The notes beneath the pieces were generated by a model, which saw only the letters and a program-made list of their open reading frames with translations, was not told the origin of the DNA and made no database searches. 64,000 nt of DNA, from the NCBI RefSeq assembly GCF_042650885.1, contig NZ_JBHSBU010000001.1, forward strand, positions 1,860,001 through 1,924,000. Reading direction: 5' to 3'. The position numbers were made by a program, and so were the translations under genes. Origin of the DNA: Chitinimonas_A lacunae (GTDB taxonomy: Bacteria; Pseudomonadota; Gammaproteobacteria; Burkholderiales; Chitinimonadaceae). Positions 17,100 to 25,240 of the stretch are shown piece after piece; within the stretch, counting starts at the first letter, position 1, and each line of letters begins with the position of its first letter.

Positions 17100-18217
17100 G
17101 GGCGCGTCTCCCGGCTTAGCCGTATCGTGTGGGTGGTCTGCTCCGCGGCCGCCAACCTGAGCGTCCGCTTGGTCTTATCCTTCACCTGCCCGGCCAGTTG
17201 ACCGCAGGCGGCATCGATATCGTCGCCCCGGGTCTTTCTGACCGTGACGACATAGCCTGCCTCGATCAGCCGATCGCGGAAGCGGCGGATGGCTTCGGGC
17301 TGGGAGCGTTGATAGCCCGAATTGGGGAAAGGATTGAAAGGAATCAGATTGAATTTGCATGGCACATCGCGTACCAGTGCAATCAGTTGCTCGGCGTGCA
17401 GCAGCGTGTCGTTGACGCCGTCGAGCATGACATATTCGAAGGTCACGAAATCGCGTGGCGCCTTTTCCAGATAACGCAGGCAGGCTGCCATCAATTCCTT
17501 GAGCGGGTATTTCTTGTTGATCGGGACGATCTCGTCGCGCAAGGGGTCGTTGGGCGCATGGAGCGACACGGCCAGCGCCACCGGACAGGCTTCGCGCAGG
17601 CGATCCATCGCCGGCACCAGGCCCGAGGTAGACAGGGTGACTCGCCGCCGGCTCAGGCCATAGGCGTGGTCATCGAGCATCAGCCGCAACGCGGCGACCA
17701 CATTGTCGAAATTGGCGAGCGGTTCGCCCATGCCCATCATCACCACATTGGAGACGATGCGCTCGCCCTTGGGGTCGCGCCCCAGGGCTCGGTTGGCCCA
17801 CCAGAGTTGGCCGATGATCTCGGCCGTGCTGAGGTTACGGTTGAAACCCTGCCGGCCGGTGGAGCAGAAGGTGCAGTCGAGTGCACAGCCGACCTGGCTC
17901 GATACACATAAGGTGCCACGGTCGTCTTCGGGGATGAATACGGTCTCGATACCGTTACCGGTACCGACATCGAGCAGCCACTTGCGGGTGCCATCGCTCG
18001 ATGCCTGTTCGGTCAGAAGCCGCGGCGGCGCCACAATGGCCTCCGCCGCCAGCTTTTCCCGGGTCGTCTTGGCGATGTCCGTCATCTTGCCGAAGTCGTC
18101 TTCGCCGAAATGATGGATCCAGCGCAGCAATTGCTTGGCGCGGAATGGCTTCTCGCCGCGTTCGGCGAGAAAGGCGTTGAGACGGCTGGCGTCGAAATCA
18201 AGCAGGTTGACGGTCAT
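17096..18217 (-). CDS. rlmN: Dual-specificity rRNA/tRNA methyltransferase RlmN
   Basis: RlmN is a radical-SAM enzyme that adds the C2 methyl to A2503 of 23S rRNA and A37 of some tRNAs. The radical-SAM cluster motif is CALDCTFC (CX3CX2C), followed by the glycine-rich MGMGEPLANFDNV. The conserved C-terminal cysteine used for methyl transfer is in GDDIDAACGQLAG. The 373 residues are of normal length. It lies 11 bases after ndk and overlaps pilF by 4 bases. Confidence 0.96.
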   Translation of the reverse strand: MTVNLLDFDASRLNAFLAERGEKPFRAKQLLRWIHHFGEDDFGKMTDIAKTTREKLAAEAIVAPPRLLTEQASSDGTRKWLLDVGTGNGIETVFIPEDDRGTLCVSSQVGCALDCTFCSTGRQGFNRNLSTAEIIGQLWWANRALGRDPKGERIVSNVVMMGMGEPLANFDNVVAALRLMLDDHAYGLSRRRVTLSTSGLVPAMDRLREACPVALAVSLHAPNDPLRDEIVPINKKYPLKELMAACLRYLEKAPRDFVTFEYVMLDGVNDTLLHAEQLIALVRDVPCKFNLIPFNPFPNSGYQRSQPEAIRRFRDRLIEAGYVVTVRKTRGDDIDAACGQLAGQVKDKTKRTLRLAAAEQTTHTIRLSRETRP

Positions 18218-18228
18218 CGCAGTACGGC

Positions 18229-18654
18229 TTAGCGGGAATAGACTTCAGAAGCGGGGAAGAAGTAGGCGATTTCGATCGCGGCATTCTCGGCGCTGTCGGA
18301 GCCATGGACGGCATTGGCGTCGATCGAGTCGGCGAAATCGGCGCGGATGGTGCCCTTTTCAGCCTTCTTCGGGTCGGTGGCGCCCATCAGCTCACGGTTC
18401 TTCAGCACGGCGTTTTCGCCTTCGAGCACCTGGACCATCACCGGACCGGACACCATGAAGTCGACCAAATCCTTGAAGAAGGGACGCTCTTTGTGCACGG
18501 CGTAGAAGCCTTCGGCTTCAGCGCGCGACAGATGCTTCATCTTGGCGGCGACGATCTTGAGACCGGCGTTTTCGAAGCGGGTGTAGATCTGACCCACCAC
18601 ATTCTTGGCAACCGCATCGGGTTTCACGATCGACAGCGTGCGTTCGATGGCCAT
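18229..18654 (-). CDS. ndk: Nucleoside diphosphate kinase
   Basis: Ndk transfers the gamma phosphate from ATP to other nucleoside diphosphates through a phosphohistidine. The start is the ATG at 18654 (MAIERTLSIVKPDAV), with GGAGAA upstream. The frame stays open further upstream without similarity. The 141 residues contain the active-site histidine in NAVHGSDS (His117). It is the first gene of the long minus-strand train, and its leader carries a terminator-like hairpin. Confidence 0.97.
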   Translation of the reverse strand: MAIERTLSIVKPDAVAKNVVGQIYTRFENAGLKIVAAKMKHLSRAEAEGFYAVHKERPFFKDLVDFMVSGPVMVQVLEGENAVLKNRELMGATDPKKAEKGTIRADFADSIDANAVHGSDSAENAAIEIAYFFPASEVYSR

Positions 18655-18695
18655 TGAGATATTCTCCAAAAGCAGAATGGACAAGTTAAAACTGG

Positions 18696-18731
18696 AAAAA
18701 GTTTGCGCCACGGTGAATACGGGGCGCAAAC
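18696..18731 (-). terminator. Terminator-like hairpin in the ndk leader
   Basis: On the minus strand GTTTGCGCC pairs perfectly with GGCGCAAAC across a 13-nt loop, and the stem is followed by TTTTT. It lies about 45 nt before the ndk start. It could stop transcripts entering from tilS or act as an attenuator for the ndk operon. Confidence 0.65.
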
Positions 18732-18854
18732 TGCGTCGGTAAGCGGATAAGCCAGCTTGCCGACACCAGAACGACCTAATATTCTACCAGCTTTTGCCGC
18801 CCCGGCGACGGCCGTGGCGCAACGTTACGGAGCGCCCGACGCGGCGAACAGCTT

Positions 18855-19982
18855 ATGGGACAAGCCTCGCTACACGACGAAGATTTGGCCGCACAGCAGG
18901 AGATCCGGCAACGCCTGATTCAACGGCTGGTCATCGCCATCTGCCTGATCGTTCTGGTAGCCCTGGCCATTACCCTGCTCAACCAGTTCGAGAAACCCAC
19001 CGTCGCCGAAGATAGCAGCACCCGTATCAATCCGGTGCAGGCCCAGCCTCCAGCCGAGCCGACTCCCGCTCCACTGCCTCCCGTCACCGAACCACCGCAA
19101 GCGGCCCCGGTCACCCCGGCCCTACAACCAGTGCCCGACACCACGGCACCGGCAGCCATTGGACAGCCTTTGCCGCTGACCCCGCCATCGGCCAGCCAGC
19201 CCGCTCCCGTGCCCGCACCAGCCAGCGGCAGACTCGAAGCCGTACCTTCCGACCCCGACGGCGCCACAGCCACCCCGACAGCACCGGCGCCAGCCACTGG
19301 CCCCAACCCGCCTCCCGCCAACGCCGCCCAACCGTTAAGGCCGGCTCAACCCTCGACTTCGCTGACCCAGCCCGCGACAGGCGGCCAGATCCCCGCTCCC
19401 AACCGCGCCCCGGCTGCTTCGCAACCCAGCGCACCTGCCACCAGTCAACCCATGGCCCCTGGCCGCGCACCGGCTTCACCAGGCAATGCACCGGCACCCG
19501 GCAGCGCCCCCGCCACCTCCCCGGGCGCTGCACCCGCACCGGCCGCCCCGCCACCCGCACCGGCTGCCAGACGCACCACCGAACCGGAAATCCGCCTGGC
19601 CTCGGCCCCGGCCCGCCCGGTAGTCGCCAATCCCATTCCGCCCGATGCACCGCAGGTGGTGGCCGGCACGCCATTACGCACAGCCATCCTGCCGCCACCG
19701 CATCGGGACCCAAGCCGTCCGTCCACCGAACAGGCCATCGCCGCACTCGCAGCAGGCGTGCTGCCGGCGGGCAGTCAAGGCTATACGGTCCAGGCCGGCG
19801 TGTTCCAAAGCGCCGAGAACGCCGACAAGCTGATCTCCCGCCTCGAAAGCGCCGGCATCCCCGCCAGATTAGAGATGCGCGTACAGATCGGCCCGTTCAA
19901 AACCCGCGAAGAAGCCGATCTGATGGCACGACGGCTGCGCCAACTCGGCATCACGCCGGTGATGCAGGCCAGCGCCCAGTAA
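18855..19982 (+). CDS. SPOR-domain, DedD/FtsN-like cell-division protein
   Basis: SPOR domains bind denuded septal peptidoglycan. This 375-residue protein has a short cytoplasmic N-terminus and one transmembrane helix at about residues 26-44 (VIAICLIVLVALAITLLNQ). A very long Pro/Ala-rich periplasmic linker runs from about 65 to 300, and a C-terminal SPOR domain starts at about 305 (YTVQAGVFQSAENADKL...RVQIGPFKTREEAD). The layout matches DedD or FtsN. The linker is extreme in length and composition, and its codon bias produces long spurious frames on the other strand. It is transcribed alone, divergent from ndk and convergent with tilS. Confidence 0.88.
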   Translation: MGQASLHDEDLAAQQEIRQRLIQRLVIAICLIVLVALAITLLNQFEKPTVAEDSSTRINPVQAQPPAEPTPAPLPPVTEPPQAAPVTPALQPVPDTTAPAAIGQPLPLTPPSASQPAPVPAPASGRLEAVPSDPDGATATPTAPAPATGPNPPPANAAQPLRPAQPSTSLTQPATGGQIPAPNRAPAASQPSAPATSQPMAPGRAPASPGNAPAPGSAPATSPGAAPAPAAPPPAPAARRTTEPEIRLASAPARPVVANPIPPDAPQVVAGTPLRTAILPPPHRDPSRPSTEQAIAALAAGVLPAGSQGYTVQAGVFQSAENADKLISRLESAGIPARLEMRVQIGPFKTREEADLMARRLRQLGITPVMQASAQ

Positions 19983-19993
19983 GCCAGGAAGCG

Positions 19994-20147
19994 GGTCTTG
20001 CAGGCAGGAAAAGCCTTTAGCGCATTTCCTGCCAATTCGGAGTCAGCATATCCGAACCGCAAAGCGCAAGCGTGCAGGCTTAGCGGTGACTCCGGCTTAA
20101 ATGGAAATGCTCTAAATGAAAATATTCAGAAATTTTTTTGCAAGATA
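19994..20147. repeat. Fold-back (MITE-like) repeat, copy A
   Basis: Nested inverted repeats span the element. TCTTGCA at the left end matches TGCAAGA at the right end. TTTAG-C-GCATTTCC (20016-20029) is mirrored by GGAAATGC-T-CTAAA (20103-20116). CGGAGTCA (20038-20045) is mirrored by TGACTCCG (20087-20094). The element has no ORF and fills most of the gap between the convergent SPOR gene and tilS. Related cores occur at 43.2 kb and 58.7 kb. The rest of the gap to 20346 is AT-rich with nothing recognisable. Confidence 0.75.
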
Positions 20148-20346
20148 AGGGCAAGGAAAGGCAAGAAAAATCAAAATATCTCCCTATCCACACGCAATCT
20201 CCACCTTGCCGCAAAATCGAGCTGGTATTGTCTCAACGCGGCCTTATCCCAATTGAGGCCAGGCAAGCCTGCTTAGTGGAGAGAGGGATCAAATACAAAT
20301 ATCCTGAAAAATACTTGCAAGAAGTATGGCTGGACAGAAAGAAAAA

Positions 20347-21708
20347 TTAAATATTTCCTCTTCCCCACTGCCATATAGGCTGCCAGCCTGCTCCCGTCGA
20401 ATTACGACAAGCCGCTGCAATCGCCACCCCAGGCACCGCCACCAGCACCTCGCCTTGCCACAACAGGGGCCAGCCTCCCCGCCGCCAGGGCGGAATACCA
20501 GCCTCCTGCAACAGATGCTTGAGCAGGCGTGACGGCCCATCCGACCGCAACCTTAGCCGCTCTCCGCCTTCACGCGGTCGCATTTCGAGGCCGGGAAGCC
20601 AGTGCGCGGCAATCCCGTCGGCAGCGGGCGACCAGGACAGCCTGCCGGGCCAACTGGGCGGTGCGAGCGTGGCACCATCGGCCCAGGCCGGCTCGATCGT
20701 AGGAATCGCCTCAGCACGCGGCTCCAGATACAGCAGCCCCCGATAGCTATGGGCCATCCAGCCGCCTAGCCGCACGGCCAGCACGGCATCGGCGCGCGCC
20801 GACAGCAGCTGACGCAGCAGCTCGTTGAGCTGGCTGGTGTCGGGGTGCAGATCGGCACGGCGGGCCAGGAACCAACGCAGCAGATTGCGTTGGCGGGCGA
20901 GGGACAGGTCGGTCAGCAATGAAAGGGGGAGCGTGGCGTCCGGGGAATGTGGATCGGTCGATCCTGCGTCGGCCTTGGCCAGTTCATCGAGCAATCCGGC
21001 CGCTTCGGCGAAATGTTGGGCGTTGCGCGCCAACGTGGCGGCGGCGGCCGGAAAGCGGGCCTGTAGCACCGGCATCACCTGGTGACGCAGGTAGTTGCGG
21101 TCGTAGTCCAGGCTGGCGTTGCTGTCGTCTTCGATCCAACCAAGGCCGCGCAGGGCGGCATAGTCGGCCAGAACGGTGCGCGGCTCGGCCAGCAGCGGGC
21201 GCCAGAGCTGGCACCCTGCTGCAAACGGACGCAGCGGCAGCATCGCTGCCGCGCCATGCGGACCGGCACCGCGCAGCAGCCGATACAGCACGGTTTCGGC
21301 CTGATCGTCGCCGTGATGGGCCAGCGCGATATAGTCGCAGTCAAGTTCAGCCAGCGCGGCGTAACGGGCTTCGCGCGCCAGCGCTTCGAGGCTGTCGCCC
21401 GGTTGGCGCGTCAGACGGGCATGGCCACAGGAAAAAGGCACGGCGAGCCGGGCGCACAGCTCGCGGCAATAGCTCAGCCAGTGATCGGCCTGCGGGTTGA
21501 GTCCGTGGTGGAAATGGAAGGCGGCGAGCGGAAACGGCGTGGCGCAGCGATAGCGCCACAGCAGATCGAGCAGCACCACCGAATCGAGTCCGCCCGACAG
21601 GGCCAACGTGACCGCCGTGCCGGGCTTCAGCGTTGCAGCAGCGGTGGCTGCAAAACGACGATAAAGCGGATCGGCCTCAGCCGCCGCGCTCTTCCTTGAA
21701 CTTGCCAT
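20347..21708 (-). CDS. tilS: tRNA(Ile)-lysidine synthetase
   Basis: TilS attaches lysine to C34 of the CAU-anticodon tRNA-Ile so that it reads AUA. The 453-residue protein carries the PP-loop motif SGGLDS near residue 39, the HHG motif (FHFHHGLNPQADHW), the family motif ALAHHGDDQAETVLYRLLRG, and the C-terminal substrate-binding domain. The start ATG at 21708 lies inside accA, a 32-base overlap, so tilS expression depends on accA translation. The accA-tilS pairing is common in Betaproteobacteria. GC-rich codon use is the same as that of neighbours. Confidence 0.95.
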   Translation of the reverse strand: MASSRKSAAAEADPLYRRFAATAAATLKPGTAVTLALSGGLDSVVLLDLLWRYRCATPFPLAAFHFHHGLNPQADHWLSYCRELCARLAVPFSCGHARLTRQPGDSLEALAREARYAALAELDCDYIALAHHGDDQAETVLYRLLRGAGPHGAAAMLPLRPFAAGCQLWRPLLAEPRTVLADYAALRGLGWIEDDSNASLDYDRNYLRHQVMPVLQARFPAAAATLARNAQHFAEAAGLLDELAKADAGSTDPHSPDATLPLSLLTDLSLARQRNLLRWFLARRADLHPDTSQLNELLRQLLSARADAVLAVRLGGWMAHSYRGLLYLEPRAEAIPTIEPAWADGATLAPPSWPGRLSWSPAADGIAAHWLPGLEMRPREGGERLRLRSDGPSRLLKHLLQEAGIPPWRRGGWPLLWQGEVLVAVPGVAIAAACRNSTGAGWQPIWQWGRGNI

Positions 21709-22645
21709 AGCCGAGCAGACGCTCGTAACGGGCTTCGAGCAAGGTATCGATCGGTTTGTCCTGGAGGTTTTTCAGCGCGTCTTGCAGGCTCTTGCGCAGC
21801 GTGGTCATCATGGCCTGCGGGTCGCGATGGGCACCGCCCAGCGGTTCCGGCACGACTTTGTCGATCAGCCCCAGGGTTTTGAGACGGGCGGCGGTAATAC
21901 CCAGGGTTTCGGCGGCTTCGGGCGCCTTGTCGGCACTACGCCATAGAATCGAGGCACAACCTTCGGGCGAGATCACCGAATAGGTGGCGTATTGCAGCAT
22001 CTGCACCACGTCGCCCACGGCAATCGCCAGCGCCCCACCCGAGCCGCCTTCACCGATCACCGTGACCACCACCGGCACCCGCAATTGGGTCATCTCAAAC
22101 AGATTGCGGCCAATGGCCTCGCTCTGACCACGCTCTTCGGCGCCGACGCCGGGATAGGCACCCTGGGTATCGACCAGGGTCAGCACGGGGATACCGAACT
22201 TCTCGGCCAGCCGCATCAGGCGCAGTGCCTTGCGGTAGCCTTCTGGCTTGGGCATGCCGAAGTTGCGGTAGATCTTTTCCTTGGTATCACGCCCCTTCTG
22301 CTGGCCGATCACCATCACCGACTGGCCATTGAAACGGGCAAGGCCGCCAACGATGGCCGGGTCGTCAGCAAAAGTACGGTCGCCGTGCAGCTCTTCGAAA
22401 TCGGTGAACAGTCCCTGGATGTAATCAAGTGTCAGCGGCCGCTGCGGATGCCGGGCGACTTGGGAAATCTGCCAAGGCGTGAGCTTGGCGTAGATGGTCT
22501 TGGTCAGCTCCTGGCTTTTTTTCTGGAGGTGGCCGATTTCGACCGAGATATCGACCGCCGTATCGTCCTGGACGAAGCGAAGCTCTTCGATCTTGCCTTC
22601 GAGTTCGGCAATGGGCTGTTCGAAATCGAGAAAGGTGGTTTTCAT
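21677..22645 (-). CDS. accA: Acetyl-CoA carboxylase carboxyltransferase alpha subunit
   Basis: AccA pairs with AccD to transfer the carboxyl group from biotin to acetyl-CoA, the first committed step of fatty-acid synthesis. The preferred start is the ATG at 22645 (MKTTFLDFEQPIAELEGKIEEL); another in-frame ATG lies four codons earlier. The 322 residues show the alpha-subunit N-terminal helix and the crotonase-like core (DTQGAYPGVGAEERGQSEAI, IGEGGSGGALAIAVGD). tilS overlaps its 3' end. Confidence 0.97.
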   Translation of the reverse strand: MKTTFLDFEQPIAELEGKIEELRFVQDDTAVDISVEIGHLQKKSQELTKTIYAKLTPWQISQVARHPQRPLTLDYIQGLFTDFEELHGDRTFADDPAIVGGLARFNGQSVMVIGQQKGRDTKEKIYRNFGMPKPEGYRKALRLMRLAEKFGIPVLTLVDTQGAYPGVGAEERGQSEAIGRNLFEMTQLRVPVVVTVIGEGGSGGALAIAVGDVVQMLQYATYSVISPEGCASILWRSADKAPEAAETLGITAARLKTLGLIDKVVPEPLGGAHRDPQAMMTTLRKSLQDALKNLQDKPIDTLLEARYERLLGYGKFKEERGG

Positions 22646-22833
22646 CGTGTGAAGCATCCGGCGCCGCGCCTAAGGGCGCTCAATCCACGGGGAATGCCGT
22701 CGGGTCCGGGGCGGCAAGCGCACGGGCCGGCGGGACGACGACATTCTTATAATTTGTCTGACAGGTCCAAGCCGGCTTCCCGGCAAAACCGCGCCATCAT
22801 AGCGGAACGCCCGGGAACCACAAGATTGACAAG

Positions 22834-22858
22834 CCCGGACACCAAGCATGTGTCCGGG
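22834..22858. terminator. Hairpin downstream of fliW
   Basis: CCCGGACAC (22834-22842) and GTGTCCGGG (22850-22858) form a perfect 9-bp stem with a 7-nt loop, 15 bases after the fliW stop on the minus strand. The following sequence is only moderately T-rich, so termination may be weak. Confidence 0.6.
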
Positions 22859-22872
22859 AGCGGCAGGGAAAC

Positions 22873-23289
22873 CTACTCATTAGTAAAGACAATCTCGGCC
22901 CGCAGCCCGGCTTTCTGGAGCGCCAGCCGGCTAGCCACATTGAGCAGGATGGGAGACTGGGTATTGGCACGGATTTCACCGCCGCCGTCCTGACGGCTCA
23001 GCGTCAGTAACAGGGCGATATCGTTGGGATCGTTGACTTGAAGCAGCTCGGCTTCGGCATCGCTCAACACAATCTGATAGTTGACCCCGAGCATCCCCGC
23101 CTCGATCAGGCTGAATATCACATCAGGGTCATCAAGCGATTGCAGCCACCACACCTTGGGCTCGGGCACGTCTTCATGCAGCAGCTTGAACTGGTGACAA
23201 TGTTCGAAGCCTGGCAATCCCTGCGGAAAGCAGATGGTGGTGCTGTCGTCGATATCGAGGGCACCAAAGCGCGGAGAAATGATATTCAT
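22873..23289 (-). CDS. fliW: Flagellar assembly factor FliW
   Basis: FliW binds flagellin and the regulator CsrA, coupling flagellin secretion to its translation. The start is the ATG at 23289 (MNIISPRFGALDIDDSTTICFPQGLPGF), giving 138 residues, the usual size. The motif PQGLPGFE and the family C-terminal part (LLTLSRQDGGGEIRANTQSPILLN) are clear. csrA is not nearby. fliW is divergent from flgM-flgN, and the 211-bp gap between them holds a sigma-28 promoter. Confidence 0.92.
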   Translation of the reverse strand: MNIISPRFGALDIDDSTTICFPQGLPGFEHCHQFKLLHEDVPEPKVWWLQSLDDPDVIFSLIEAGMLGVNYQIVLSDAEAELLQVNDPNDIALLLTLSRQDGGGEIRANTQSPILLNVASRLALQKAGLRAEIVFTNE

Positions 23290-23418
23290 CGTGTCGCTCG
23301 CGTCTTTTGTTCTATCGTCAAGTTGACCTGAATCTAGCCGAAATTCTTTGAGCAAGCCAAGGCAGAACCGTTGCCAGAGCAAGCGGGCGGATCAGGAAAA
23401 AATATTGTTAACCAGGTC

Positions 23419-23445
23419 TAAAGTTCCTTGCTCCGCGTCCGATAA
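23419..23445 (+). promoter_or_regulatory. Sigma-28 (FliA) promoter of flgMN
   Basis: TAAAGTTC (23419-23426), an 11-bp spacer and TCCGATAA (23438-23445) match the consensus TAAAGTTT-N11-GCCGATAA at 14 of 16 positions. It is 55 bases upstream of flgM. Confidence 0.88.
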
Positions 23446-23500
23446 GGCACGTAGGATACCTCCGGGGTTTCGCGAGGCTATGGGAAGTAGAGGCTAAATC

Positions 23501-23812
23501 ATGAAAATCGACAACAGCGGCAAACCGCTTCTTACCGGTTTGACCCGCCCCACCGACAGCCGCACGACGACGCGTGCGGCCACCGGCGAGACCGCCGCGC
23601 CGGAACAACGCGGCGACAGCGTCGAGGTCAATGCCTTCAGCGCCAAACTACAAGCGATGGAAGCCAATCTCGCCAACACGCCGGTCATCGATGAAAACAA
23701 AGTGGCCGAAATCCGACAGGCAATCGCCGAAGGCCGCTTTACCATCCGCCCCGATGCCATCGCCGACAAGCTGATGGCCAGCGTCAAGGAACTGCTCTCC
23801 GACAAGGGGTAA
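23501..23812 (+). CDS. flgM: Anti-sigma-28 factor FlgM
   Basis: FlgM holds FliA (sigma-28) inactive until it is exported through the finished hook-basal body. The 103-residue protein has the disordered N-terminus and the C-terminal sigma-binding region (VDENKVAEIRQAIAEGRF-type, here VIDENKVAEIRQAIAEGRF, and IADKLMASVKELL). A sigma-28 promoter lies upstream, so FlgM is probably part of its own feedback loop. flgN follows after 3 bases. Confidence 0.95.
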   Translation: MKIDNSGKPLLTGLTRPTDSRTTTRAATGETAAPEQRGDSVEVNAFSAKLQAMEANLANTPVIDENKVAEIRQAIAEGRFTIRPDAIADKLMASVKELLSDKG

Positions 23813-23815
23813 GTT

Positions 23816-24295
23816 TTGGAATCGCTGCTATCCCAGGCATTCGCGGCGGAGCTTATTGAGCTCGATCGTTTTATCGCCGTGCTCGAACGCGAGCAGGCGG
23901 CCTTGATCGCCAACGATCTCGCCGATCTGATCGAGATTGCCAAACAGAAAGCCGAGCGTGCACAGACTCTGGAAATGCTCGCACGCGAACGCAAACGCCT
24001 GTTTGATCTGAACGGCGTAGCAATCGACGACAATGTCCCGCATGAAATGCTTGCCGTCACCCGACTGCCAGCAGCCGACTTCCCCGCCCTCGCGGCACAA
24101 TGGCGCGACCTGCTACAGAAAGCCCGTCACGCCAGCGCCCTCAATCAGACCAACGGTCAACTGATCAATACCCGCCAGCAGCAGAACCAGCAGATGATCG
24201 CCCTGTTCCAGAACGAACGCGCCGGCAATCTCTCCTACGACGCCTACGGCCAGCCTCGCCTGAGCAGCTCGGGCCACTCTCTGGGCAAAGCCTGA
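23816..24295 (+). CDS. flgN: Flagellar chaperone FlgN
   Basis: FlgN is the export chaperone for hook-associated proteins FlgK and FlgL. The 159 residues form an all-helical protein with the FlgN pattern (ELIELDRFIAVLEREQAALIAND, then LEMLARERKRLF). The start is a TTG at 23816, three bases after the flgM stop, with AAGGGG upstream. The rare start may keep FlgN low relative to FlgM. A short weak hairpin (TGCAAA/TTTGCA, 24371-24385) followed by TTTTC lies between flgN and the convergent motD. Confidence 0.9.
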   Translation: MESLLSQAFAAELIELDRFIAVLEREQAALIANDLADLIEIAKQKAERAQTLEMLARERKRLFDLNGVAIDDNVPHEMLAVTRLPAADFPALAAQWRDLLQKARHASALNQTNGQLINTRQQQNQQMIALFQNERAGNLSYDAYGQPRLSSSGHSLGKA

Positions 24296-24411
24296 TTGCC
24301 TCCACCTAGACCACCCGCACAAGGCGGCGGTCAATTTATTTCATTTCTGTTTTAATTCGACAACATGTATTGCAAAGGATTTGCAGTTTTCTTTCCATTT
24401 CAAGAAGCTGG

Positions 24412-25203
24412 CTACTGCCCATCAGCTTCAGGTATCGGCAGGGTAGCCACTTCCTCCTTCGCATCCGACAGTATCTGGATCGCCACTCGCCGATTGCGCG
24501 CCCGGCCTTCCGAGCTGTCGTTGCCATCAAGCGGCCGGTTGTCGGCGTAACCGATGGCCACCAACCGACGCGCCCCGACCCCGGCACTCTCGAACAGGCG
24601 CACCACCGTCCCGGCCCGTGCTGCCGACAATTCCCAGTTGGAAGGAAACTGGACCGAGCGGATCGGCTGATTATCGGTATGCCCTTCGATCTGGATAAGA
24701 TTCTCGGCAGCCGCGAGCTTGCGGGCGATGGTCAGCAGGGTCTCGCTCGACTTGGCGTCCAGCGTGGCCGATCCGGTGGGAAACAGCAGACTGGCATTGA
24801 TCTCAATCGCAATCCCCCGTCGGCTCTCCGTCACCCTGACCTGTCCCTCCTCGATCAGCGAGGCCAGGGTCTTTTGCAGATCGCGCGCCATATCCTTCAT
24901 TTTCTCGGCTTGCTGCTGCCGCTCCTGGGCCGCGCGATTATTGCGAAAAGGCAGATCGATCAGCTTGGGCTGGGCCGAGCCGGTCGGTGGGGTATTGGGT
25001 TGGATCAGGGTGGGACTGGTGGGTTGCTGCTTGTTGAAGGCCAGTACCAGGGAATCGGACAGTACCCGGTACTTGCCTTCGTTGACCTGGGAGATGGCGT
25101 ACATCACCACAAAAAAAGCGAACAGCAGCGTGATGAAGTCGGCATAGGACACCAGCCAGCGTTCATGATTCTCGTGCTCTTCGTGCTTGGTCTTGCGCGC
25201 CAT
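24412..25203 (-). CDS. motD: Flagellar motor stator protein MotD (MotB family)
   Basis: MotB-type stator subunits anchor the motor to peptidoglycan. The start is the ATG at 25203 (MARKTKHEEHENHERWLVSYADF). The 263 residues include the proton-channel helix at about residues 17-38 with the essential aspartate in VSYADFITLL. A Gln/Glu-rich linker and a C-terminal OmpA domain with the peptidoglycan-binding motif (IQIEGHTDNQPI, NWELSAARAGTVVRL) follow. The short N-terminus and MARKxKHEEHENHERW fit MotD. Its partner motC is normally adjacent but is absent here; sppA occupies that place. Confidence 0.9.
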   Translation of the reverse strand: MARKTKHEEHENHERWLVSYADFITLLFAFFVVMYAISQVNEGKYRVLSDSLVLAFNKQQPTSPTLIQPNTPPTGSAQPKLIDLPFRNNRAAQERQQQAEKMKDMARDLQKTLASLIEEGQVRVTESRRGIAIEINASLLFPTGSATLDAKSSETLLTIARKLAAAENLIQIEGHTDNQPIRSVQFPSNWELSAARAGTVVRLFESAGVGARRLVAIGYADNRPLDGNDSSEGRARNRRVAIQILSDAKEEVATLPIPEADGQ

Positions 25204-25240
25204 CGCCCTCTCCCTGGTCAGACGGGCCGTCTGCTTGAGC

